Assembly (NCBI RefSeq): GCF_001663775.1 | Contig: NZ_KV467168.1 | Span: forward strand, 2,842,780 to 2,906,779 | Direction: 5' to 3' | DNA length: 64,000 bases | DNA from: Arthrobacter sp. B6 | GTDB lineage: Bacteria; Actinomycetota; Actinomycetes; Actinomycetales; Micrococcaceae | In this document: positions 57,874 to 64,000 of the stretch, piece by piece | How positions within the stretch are numbered: position 1 is the first letter of the stretch | Layout of the letters: each line of letters starts with the position of its first letter | Notes under the pieces: generated by a model | What the model was told of the DNA's origin: nothing | The model's input: only the letters and a program-made list of their open reading frames with translations | Databases searched by the model: none | Translations under genes and position numbers: made by a program

Positions 57874-58545
57874 ATGGCAGACTCCAACCGGCCGAAGTAC
57901 ATCTCCTTCGATATCTACGGCACGCTCATCAACTTCGACATTGATCCCACCACGCGCCGCCTGCTCGATGGCCGCATCTCTGAAGAGCAGTGGCCGACCT
58001 TCAAGAAGCAGTTCCGCGGGTACCGGTTCGACGAGGTCTGCGGCGACTACAAGCCCTACGAGGATATTCTTCAGGATTCCTTTGACCGCGTGTGCAAGCG
58101 CTGGGGCATTGGACCCACCCCGGGTGCCGGCGCAGCGTTCGCTGAGGCTGTACGCGGCTGGGTTGCCCACGAGGACGTACCGGCTCCGTTGAAGCTCATG
58201 GGCGACAACTACAAGCTGGTGGCTCTGTCCAACGCAGACGACAGCTTCCTGGACATCAGCATCCCCAAGCTCGGCGCGGACTTCCACGCCGTGTTCACCG
58301 CTGAGCAGGCCCAGGCCTACAAGCCGCGCTACCAGGCCTTCGAGTACATGCTCGATACCCTGAACGCCAAGCCGGAGGACTTCCTGCACATCTCCTCGCA
58401 CACCCGCTACGACATGCACCCGATGCACGACATGGGCTTCCGGAACCTCTGGATGCTGGACCGTGGCTATGACCCCATTGGCCCGGGCTACGACCTCAAC
58501 ACCGCGAAGTCCCTGGACGAGATCAACAAACACCTCGGTCTCTAA
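57874..58545 (+). CDS. HAD-superfamily hydrolase of the type II haloacid dehalogenase group
   Basis: A 223-residue HAD protein. Nucleophile Asp13 and Thr17 (SFDIYGT), Ser119-Asn120 (LSNAD), Lys150 (YKPRY) and Asp180 (SSHTRYD) fit the haloacid dehalogenase type II layout, and Arg48/Arg51 may stand for the halide-handling Arg. The Asn that follows the last Ser in true dehalogenases is not clear here. The protein may therefore be a phosphatase or a dehalogenase of an amino or hydroxy acid. ATG 57874 lacks a strong ribosome site. It is the first gene of a five-gene operon. Confidence 0.87.
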   Translation: MADSNRPKYISFDIYGTLINFDIDPTTRRLLDGRISEEQWPTFKKQFRGYRFDEVCGDYKPYEDILQDSFDRVCKRWGIGPTPGAGAAFAEAVRGWVAHEDVPAPLKLMGDNYKLVALSNADDSFLDISIPKLGADFHAVFTAEQAQAYKPRYQAFEYMLDTLNAKPEDFLHISSHTRYDMHPMHDMGFRNLWMLDRGYDPIGPGYDLNTAKSLDEINKHLGL

Positions 58546-58572
58546 ACCGGCGTCGAGGCGAAAGGTCAAACC

Positions 58573-59850
58573 GTGAAACTCATTCCTTACTGGCTGGACA
58601 CAGCCGAAGCATCCGGAGACTACCGGCAGACGCCGGTACCGGAAAATGTCGACGTCGCCATCATCGGCGCCGGATTTACGGGGCTGTCCGCGGCCCTGGA
58701 ATTTGCCAAGCAGGGCGCGAGCGTTGCTGTCTTCGAACGCCACACCGTGGGGTGGGGCGCGTCCGGCCGCAACGGGGGAATGGCGACGACCGGGTTGGCC
58801 ATCAGCTTCAGCACCGCGGTCAAGCGCTACGGCGCGACCCGCGCCGTGGAGATGTTCCAGGAATACAACGATGCCATCGACACCATCGAGAAGCTCGTGC
58901 ATGACAATGGCATCGACTGCGACTACAACCGCTTTGGAAAGCTTTCGCTCGCCTTCCACAAGTCCCACTACGAGGGCTTCCTGAAGTCGCAGGAGAAGCT
59001 GGCCACCCTGGCCGACCACCATGTCACCGTTATCCCCAAGTCCGAGATCCACAGCGAAATCGGCACGGACTTCTACCAGGGCGCGATGGTTGACCCGCTC
59101 GGGGCTGGTCTGCACGTGGGCAAGTTTGTCCATGGCCTGGCCGGTGTGGCTGTTGCCGCCGGAGCGGACATCTGCGAGAACGCGGCCGTGACCGAGCTGA
59201 AGAAGGTCTCCGGCGCCGTGCACGACGTGCACACCACCCGGGGCATCACCAGGGCCAAGCAGGTCCTGGTCGCCACCAGCGGCTACACCGGCAACATCAC
59301 GCCATGGATGCAGCGCAGGGTCATTCCGGTGGGCAGCTTCATCATCGTGACTGACCCGCTGCCCGAAGACGTGGTCAACCGCATCCTGCCGAACCGGCGC
59401 CAGGCGTCCGACAGCAAGATGCTGACCTACTACTTCCGGATCACCCCGGACAACCGTCTGCTCTTCGGCGGCCGGGCCCGCTTCGCGCTGTCCAGCCCGG
59501 ACTCGGACGTCAAGAGCGCCGAGATCCTCCGCAAGGCCATGCTGGAACTCTTCCCCTACCTGTCCAACGCCAAGGTGGACTACATCTGGGGCGGCCTGGT
59601 GGACCTGTCCATGGACCAGATGGTTCATGCGGGCCAGCACGACGGACTCTTCTACTCCCTCTGCTACAGCGGACACGGCGTCCAGATGGCAGCGCACATG
59701 GGCAAGCGGATGGCCCACTACATGGCCGGCGACAAGTCAGCAAATGTCTGGGAAGACCTGAAGAACCCGCCCGTCCCGGGCCACTTCGGTCCGCCCTGGT
59801 TCCTGCCCTTCATCGGCGCAGCGGCAAAAATCATCGACCGGGTCAAATAG
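58573..59850 (+). CDS. FAD-dependent oxidoreductase, gamma-glutamylputrescine oxidase (PuuB)-like
   Basis: A 425-residue DAO-family flavoenzyme. The FAD dinucleotide motif is IGAGFTGLSA (31-40), with GWGASGRNGGM about 35 residues later, the PuuB/OrdL signature, and YSGHGVQMAAHMGK near the C-terminus. Enzymes of this type oxidise primary amines or N-substituted amino compounds to aldehydes, giving H2O2 and ammonia. GTG 58573 has AAAGG upstream. Placed between a HAD hydrolase and an aldehyde dehydrogenase it would supply the aldehyde used by the latter. Confidence 0.92.
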   Translation: MKLIPYWLDTAEASGDYRQTPVPENVDVAIIGAGFTGLSAALEFAKQGASVAVFERHTVGWGASGRNGGMATTGLAISFSTAVKRYGATRAVEMFQEYNDAIDTIEKLVHDNGIDCDYNRFGKLSLAFHKSHYEGFLKSQEKLATLADHHVTVIPKSEIHSEIGTDFYQGAMVDPLGAGLHVGKFVHGLAGVAVAAGADICENAAVTELKKVSGAVHDVHTTRGITRAKQVLVATSGYTGNITPWMQRRVIPVGSFIIVTDPLPEDVVNRILPNRRQASDSKMLTYYFRITPDNRLLFGGRARFALSSPDSDVKSAEILRKAMLELFPYLSNAKVDYIWGGLVDLSMDQMVHAGQHDGLFYSLCYSGHGVQMAAHMGKRMAHYMAGDKSANVWEDLKNPPVPGHFGPPWFLPFIGAAAKIIDRVK

Positions 59851-59867
59851 GCAGGATAAGGGTTCAT

Positions 59868-61412
59868 ATGCTTTCATCAACGACCGCGGCTCAAGCGCGC
59901 CCACAAACAGCTGAGGAAACAGGGTATGGCCGGGCAAACGTGGCCAACCTTCCTGGCGGTGCTTTCATTGAAGGCCAGTGGCAAACCGCTGACAGGACCT
60001 TGGAAATACGGGATCCTGAAGATGGCATCCTGCTTGGCCGGGTCTGCACCTCAACCCCACAGGACGTGCGGCGCGCGATCGCCCACATTCACCGCCACCT
60101 CCAGGTTGACGTATGGCCGCTCCGTTCACGCCGCGTAGCGCTGGAGAACGCTGTGCACCTCCTGGGCGAACAGTCTGAGCGGTTCTCGAAGATCATTGCC
60201 GCGGAAAGCAGCAAGACGATCACCGAAGCCGAGCGTGAGGTGCGGCGCTGCATGGAAACCCTGAGGCTTTCTGCCGCCGCGTCCAGCGAGCTGGCGGGGG
60301 AGACTCTGGGCTTTGATGACAGCATGGCCGGCGGTAACAAAATCGGCTGGTACAGCCGTAAGCCGGTGGGGATCGTCGCGGCCATCACACCGTTCAACGA
60401 CCCCCTGAACCTGGTGGCACACAAGCTGGGCCCGGCCATCATCGGAGGCAACGGCGTCGTGCTTAAGCCTTCCGGCCGGACCCCGCTGTCCGGGCTGGCA
60501 CTGGTCCAGCTGCTGCTCGAAGCCGGCGTCCCGTCGGGACGTCTCGCCGCGATCGTGGCCGGTCCGGGCGTTTCCGAAGCGCTGGTGACGGATCCGCAGG
60601 TGGACCTGATCTCCTTCACCGGCGGTCCGCAGACCGCGGACCGCATTGCCGCCGCCGCGGGCGCCAAGAAGATCCTCTCCGAACTGGGCGGCAACAACGC
60701 CACGATCGTCTGCCCTGACGCTGACGCCGTCCAGGCAGCCGAGGCGATCGTGGCCGGGGCATTCGGCGTTGCCGGCCAGAACTGCCTGTCCGTGCAGCGG
60801 GTCTACGTCCACATCTCGCTCTTCGACCAGGTCCTTGAACACGTCACCGCCGGCACCAGGGCGCTCAGGACCGGGTCGAAACTGGACCGCAACACCGATG
60901 TCGGGCCCCTCATTTCCGAGGAAGAGGCCAAGCGGATCGAGGAATGGGTGGAGGAGGCCAAAGCTGCCGGCGCCACCATCCACGCCGGCGGCAAACGCCG
61001 TAACGCCTTCTACGAACCCACGGTCCTGACCGATGTGCCGTCGCACTGCCGGGTGATCCGGGAGGAAGTCTTCGGGCCGGTAGTCAGCATCATGCCGTTC
61101 ATCGAAGTCCAGGACGCCATTTTTGCGGCGAACAGCTCCGATTACGGTCTCCAGGCCGGTGTCTTCACACAGTCCATCAACCTTGCCATGGCCATCGCCG
61201 ACCGGTTGCATGTAGGCGCCGTGGTCATCAATGAGACCAGCGACGTCCGCATTGATTCCATGCCTTTCGGCGGATTCAAGAAGTCCGGCGTAGGCCGCGA
61301 AGGTGTCAAGTATGCCGTCCTGGAGATGACCGAACCCAAGAACACCATCATCAACCTCGGAGAGCCGACCCGCCGGCCACAACCGGGCTGGCTGACAGAA
61401 CGGACGCCATGA
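59868..61412 (+). CDS. NAD(P)-dependent aldehyde dehydrogenase
   Basis: A 514-residue dehydrogenase. Catalytic Cys306 (GQNCLSVQR), general base Glu272 (SELGGNN), and the ITPFNDPLNLVAHKLGPA and LKPSGRTPLSGLALV segments are standard, although NDPLN replaces the more common NFPL. The GQNCLSVQR form is nearest to the phosphonoacetaldehyde, glyceraldehyde and sulfolactaldehyde-type group rather than the betaine or GabD enzymes. AAGGG precedes ATG 59868. The stop overlaps the next gene (ATGA), so they are co-translated. Confidence 0.92.
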   Translation: MLSSTTAAQARPQTAEETGYGRANVANLPGGAFIEGQWQTADRTLEIRDPEDGILLGRVCTSTPQDVRRAIAHIHRHLQVDVWPLRSRRVALENAVHLLGEQSERFSKIIAAESSKTITEAEREVRRCMETLRLSAAASSELAGETLGFDDSMAGGNKIGWYSRKPVGIVAAITPFNDPLNLVAHKLGPAIIGGNGVVLKPSGRTPLSGLALVQLLLEAGVPSGRLAAIVAGPGVSEALVTDPQVDLISFTGGPQTADRIAAAAGAKKILSELGGNNATIVCPDADAVQAAEAIVAGAFGVAGQNCLSVQRVYVHISLFDQVLEHVTAGTRALRTGSKLDRNTDVGPLISEEEAKRIEEWVEEAKAAGATIHAGGKRRNAFYEPTVLTDVPSHCRVIREEVFGPVVSIMPFIEVQDAIFAANSSDYGLQAGVFTQSINLAMAIADRLHVGAVVINETSDVRIDSMPFGGFKKSGVGREGVKYAVLEMTEPKNTIINLGEPTRRPQPGWLTERTP

Positions 61413-62479
61413 GCACCCACAGCATCGCAGTCATCGCCGGTGATGGGATCGGCAAGGAAGTCGTTCCGGCGGCCATTGAATGCCTGGAACGGATTGCCCA
61501 ACTCCATTCCCTGAACCTGGAGTTCACTTCCTTCGACTGGGGCTCGGACTACTACGGCCGGCACGGGCGGATGATGCCCGTGGACGGGCTGGAGCAGCTG
61601 GCCAGGCACGACGCCATCTTCCTGGGCGCCGTCGGTTCACCGGAGGTTCCCGACGCGGAATCGCTGTGGGGGCTGCTGATCCCCATCCGGCGTGAGTTCC
61701 AGCAGTACATCAACCTCCGCCCGGTCAAAACGCTCGACGGCGTCGCCTCACCTCTTGCGGCCAAGCACCCAATCGATCTGCTCATCGTCCGGGAAAACAA
61801 CGAAGGTGAATACTCCGAGGTCGGCGGCCGGATGTACCGTGGCCTGCCCCACGAGACCGCGGTGCAGGAAACCATCTTCACCCGCCTGGGAGTCTCACGC
61901 GCTGCACACTTCGCCGCAGCACTTGCTGCTTCCCGCCAGGGCCGGCTGACGTCCGCGACCAAGAGCAATGGCATTATCCACACCATGCCGTTCTGGGACG
62001 ACGTGGTTGAGGAAACGGTGCGGGAGTACCCGGGCGTCACCCTGACCCACGAACTCGTCGATGCCCTTGCCGCGCACCTGGTCCTGAAGCCCTGGACACT
62101 GGATGTCATCGTCGCCTCCAACCTCCTTGGGGACATCCTCTCGGACCTGGGCAGCGCCGTCACGGGCTCCATCGGCCTGGCCCCCAGCGCCAACCTCAAC
62201 CCGGAAGGCGACTTCCCGTCCCTGTTCGAGCCGGTCCACGGTTCGGCTCCGGACATCGCCGGGAAGGGCCTGGCCAACCCGGTCGGACAGATCTGGTCCG
62301 GCGCGATGATGCTGGAGCACCTCGGCCACCCCGAAGCAGCGGCCCACCTCCAGGCCGCATTCGAGGCTGCGTTGCGCGACGGCCACGGCACCCGCGACGT
62401 CGGCGGAACCTCATCGACGTCGGAATTCACGGCCGCCGTCCTGACCGCCATCAACACCCTTGCCCCGGTGCCGGCATGA
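61409..62479 (+). CDS. Tartrate/D-malate/isopropylmalate-type beta-decarboxylating dehydrogenase
   Basis: A 356-residue enzyme of the isocitrate/isopropylmalate dehydrogenase family. IAVIAGDGIGKEVV at the N-terminus, GAVGSPEVPDAESLWGLL with its substrate-pocket pattern, INLRPVKTL, the RENNEGEYSEVGGRMYRG loop and NLLGDILSDLGSAVTGSIGLAPSAN near the metal site match tartrate dehydrogenase (TtuC) and D-malate dehydrogenase (DmlA) more than LeuB. It oxidises a 2-hydroxy dicarboxylate with NAD(+) and may decarboxylate it. ATGA overlaps couple it on both sides. Confidence 0.92.
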   Translation: MSTHSIAVIAGDGIGKEVVPAAIECLERIAQLHSLNLEFTSFDWGSDYYGRHGRMMPVDGLEQLARHDAIFLGAVGSPEVPDAESLWGLLIPIRREFQQYINLRPVKTLDGVASPLAAKHPIDLLIVRENNEGEYSEVGGRMYRGLPHETAVQETIFTRLGVSRAAHFAAALAASRQGRLTSATKSNGIIHTMPFWDDVVEETVREYPGVTLTHELVDALAAHLVLKPWTLDVIVASNLLGDILSDLGSAVTGSIGLAPSANLNPEGDFPSLFEPVHGSAPDIAGKGLANPVGQIWSGAMMLEHLGHPEAAAHLQAAFEAALRDGHGTRDVGGTSSTSEFTAAVLTAINTLAPVPA

Positions 62480-63462
62480 CGGCCACCGCTGCAGGACGCA
62501 AGCGCCCCATCGTCGCGGCCCTTTACCGGGAGGCGCTGCCGCCACGCCTGGCAGAGGTCCAGGAGCTCGCCGAGGTCAGGCTGACCAAGGCAGACGGCCT
62601 GGCCAAGGCGATGGACGGCGCCGACGTGCTCTACCAGTGGCACTCCTTCTCCCCGGCGCTCAAGGACAACTGGGACGCCGCTTCCTCGCTGAAGTGGATC
62701 CATGTCAGCGCGGCAGGCGTCAGCCAGCTGATGTTTGACGGGCTGGTCCAGAGCGATGTGACCTACACGAACTCCCGCGGCGTCCTCAGTACCGCCATCG
62801 CCGAGTTCGCGCTCGGCTTCGTCCTGGACATGGCCAAAGACTCCCAGGGCTCCTTCAGGCTCCAGCAGGAGCAACGCTGGCAGCACCGGACCACCCGCAA
62901 GATCCAGGGCCAGACCGCCCTGGTGGTGGGCACCGGATCCATCGGCCGTGAAATCGCCCGGCTCTTCCGCGCCGTCGGCATGGACGTCGACGGTGCCGGC
63001 CGGACAGCCCGGCCAGGGGATGCCGATTTTGGCCGGATCCATGCCTCCGGCAACCTGGCCGGAACCGTCCATGACTACGACTACCTCGTCCTGGCCGCGC
63101 CGCTTACGGCCGAAACCAGGGGACTCGTGGGCGCCGAAGTCCTTACCGCGATGAAGCCCTCCGCCCGGCTGATCAACGTCGGACGCGGTGAGCTGGTGGA
63201 CACCGCAGCGCTGACTGACGCGCTCACCTCAGGCACCATTGCCGGTGCAGCCCTGGACGTTGTCCACCCTGAACCGCTGCCCGAAGGACACGCCCTCTGG
63301 GACATGGAAAACGTCATCATCACCCCCCACATGAGCGGTGACACCGAAGACTACCTCGATGACCTCGGCAAGCTCTTTGTGGACAACCTGAAACGGTACT
63401 GCACCGGCGAACCACTGGAAAACGTCGTCGACAAGTCGCTCGGCTTCGTCTCCGCCTCTTGA
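62476..63462 (+). CDS. D-2-hydroxyacid dehydrogenase family protein
   Basis: A 328-residue NAD(P)-dependent enzyme. The cofactor motif GTGSIGREIARLF is near residue 155, and the catalytic triad appears as Arg in INVGRGELVD, Glu in HPEPLPEGH and His in ITPHMSGD. The N-terminal domain (YQWHSFSPALKDNWDAAS) is that of the glyoxylate/hydroxypyruvate reductase-like subgroup. It interconverts a 2-oxoacid and a D-2-hydroxyacid. ATG overlaps the upstream stop. It is the last recognised enzyme of the operon. Confidence 0.92.
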   Translation: MTATAAGRKRPIVAALYREALPPRLAEVQELAEVRLTKADGLAKAMDGADVLYQWHSFSPALKDNWDAASSLKWIHVSAAGVSQLMFDGLVQSDVTYTNSRGVLSTAIAEFALGFVLDMAKDSQGSFRLQQEQRWQHRTTRKIQGQTALVVGTGSIGREIARLFRAVGMDVDGAGRTARPGDADFGRIHASGNLAGTVHDYDYLVLAAPLTAETRGLVGAEVLTAMKPSARLINVGRGELVDTAALTDALTSGTIAGAALDVVHPEPLPEGHALWDMENVIITPHMSGDTEDYLDDLGKLFVDNLKRYCTGEPLENVVDKSLGFVSAS

Positions 63463-63503
63463 ACTCGCCATCCCCAGCTACGCAAGAAGAGAAAGGAAAC
63501 GAC

Positions 63504-63728
63504 ATGAAGAAAAGATCCTTGGTCGCACTGTCCGGCTACGGCGCCGGCGCTGCGTCCCTGACGGGGCATCACTGCCCGCAGACCGGCCTGTGGCTGGCGG
63601 ATGAAGACCCCAGGCCGAAATTCGTCTCCCGAGGAGACGTGATGCCCGCGGTCAACGGCCGGCCCACACACTGGACGCTGAGCACTGAGGCAGATTTGCA
63701 AAGCGGGCAGTTTCACGTCGAGAGGTAA
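63504..63728 (+). CDS. Small hypothetical protein, 74 aa
   Basis: ATG 63504 has AAAGGAAAC upstream and begins MKKRSLVALSGYGAGAASLTG. The middle, GHHCPQTGLWLADEDPRP, holds His-Cys-Pro with a following Gly-x-Trp, and is followed by GDVMPAVNGRPTHWTL. Cys appears once, and the Pro and Trp pattern looks like the small YjzC-type proteins, but this is uncertain. The 41-base gap after the hydroxyacid dehydrogenase suggests it belongs to the same operon. Confidence 0.6.
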   Translation: MKKRSLVALSGYGAGAASLTGHHCPQTGLWLADEDPRPKFVSRGDVMPAVNGRPTHWTLSTEADLQSGQFHVER

Positions 63729-63808
63729 GCCTGCCGGTAGTCCACGTGCGGAATCTTCGGGCCGGCACCCCTGTCTGTGGCCTGTTGGTTGTCAGTACAC
63801 TGGGTCGC

Positions 63809-64000
63809 ATGACTGAGCAGGAACCGGCCCGGTCCAGGGCTGCGGCGGCTTCCGACGGCGGCGGGGGCCTCCCCGAGGACGTCACCGCCACCACCGCACC
63901 AGTAGAGGACGGCGGGTCCCCGCACCTCGCTGATCCCGACGCCGTCGACACTTCCTTGCGCAGTCCGGCGGAGCGGTCCCGCACGTTCACCGGGATCCTG
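63809..64000 (+). CDS. Hypothetical protein, N-terminal part, cut by the window end
   Basis: ATG 63809 starts an open frame that is still open at base 64000 (64 codons). The segment is disordered, rich in Ala, Gly, Pro and acidic residues, and ends RSRTFTGIL, which could be the beginning of a folded domain. TACACT (63796-63801) ends seven bases upstream and the intervening GGGTCGC is the same as at the gene starting at 2424, so a leaderless mRNA is likely. Nothing further can be said. Confidence 0.55.
   Translation, partial: MTEQEPARSRAAAASDGGGGLPEDVTATTAPVEDGGSPHLADPDAVDTSLRSPAERSRTFTGIL

Noticed and set aside
57847..63072. Long minus-strand frames (57847-59718, 60126-61382, 61552-63072)
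   Set aside because: Complement of the HAD, oxidase, aldehyde dehydrogenase and tartrate-type dehydrogenase genes.
1..64000. tRNA, rRNA, CRISPR, insertion sequence and prophage genes
   Set aside because: Nothing with the expected cloverleaf, repeat-spacer pattern, transposase or integrase motifs was recognised by reading both strands.

Overview
The window looks like a chromosomal stretch of a high-GC actinobacterium of the Micrococcaceae, most likely Arthrobacter or a close relative such as Pseudarthrobacter or Paenarthrobacter. The basis is protein-level resemblance (ClpB, DUF3073, PurF/PurM), frequent GTG and TTG starts, an HspR-type HAIR box before clpB, and many genes that appear to be leaderless. 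No rRNA, tRNA, CRISPR array, insertion sequence or phage gene was recognised.

Layout. 0-9 kb: trmB, a SoxR/MFS-efflux pair sharing a textbook SoxR operator, a RibD-like reductase, a methyltransferase and a DEAD-box RNA helicase with an RG-rich tail. 9-18.8 kb: housekeeping and stress genes (MBL hydrolase, aldo/keto reductase, paired SMR exporters, ferritin with an IdeR-like box, HutD, TrpF, YccF, a DUF4031-HD fusion, a BBE-type flavoenzyme). 18.9-22.1 kb: molybdate uptake, with a HTH-TOBE protein followed by modABC. 23.7-30.5 kb: clpB, a SnoaL-like protein and a large ATPase regulator carrying LuxR-type HTH domains at both ends. 32.1-37.1 kb: an Opp/Dpp-type ABC transporter with both permeases fused in one protein. 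37.3-41.4 kb: purM-purF and two urate-degradation genes, uraH and uraD. 42.8-45.6 kb: an acetyltransferase next to a glycogen-debranching-type glucosidase.

46-63.5 kb is the most distinctive region. It is a partly duplicated catabolic locus: two FCD-type GntR regulators, two sarcosine-oxidase-like flavoenzymes, two polar-amino-acid ABC importers (copy A has lost its ATPase except for a 33-codon in-frame remnant), a class III aminotransferase and a semialdehyde-type dehydrogenase. On the other side of a divergent promoter region lies an operon of HAD hydrolase, PuuB-like oxidase, aldehyde dehydrogenase, tartrate/malate-type dehydrogenase and D-2-hydroxyacid dehydrogenase. A 12-bp palindrome, ATTGTTGACAAT, recurs at five intergenic positions here and ties the two arms into one probable regulon for an amine or N-substituted amino acid whose identity cannot be read from the sequence.

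Three further window-wide patterns stand out. Two families of fixed-length dispersed palindromes (66 bp, four copies; 63 bp, three copies) lie at gene ends. About fifteen genes have a TANNNT-like box ending 6-7 bases before the start codon and no Shine-Dalgarno sequence. Several genes are in-frame deletion relics.
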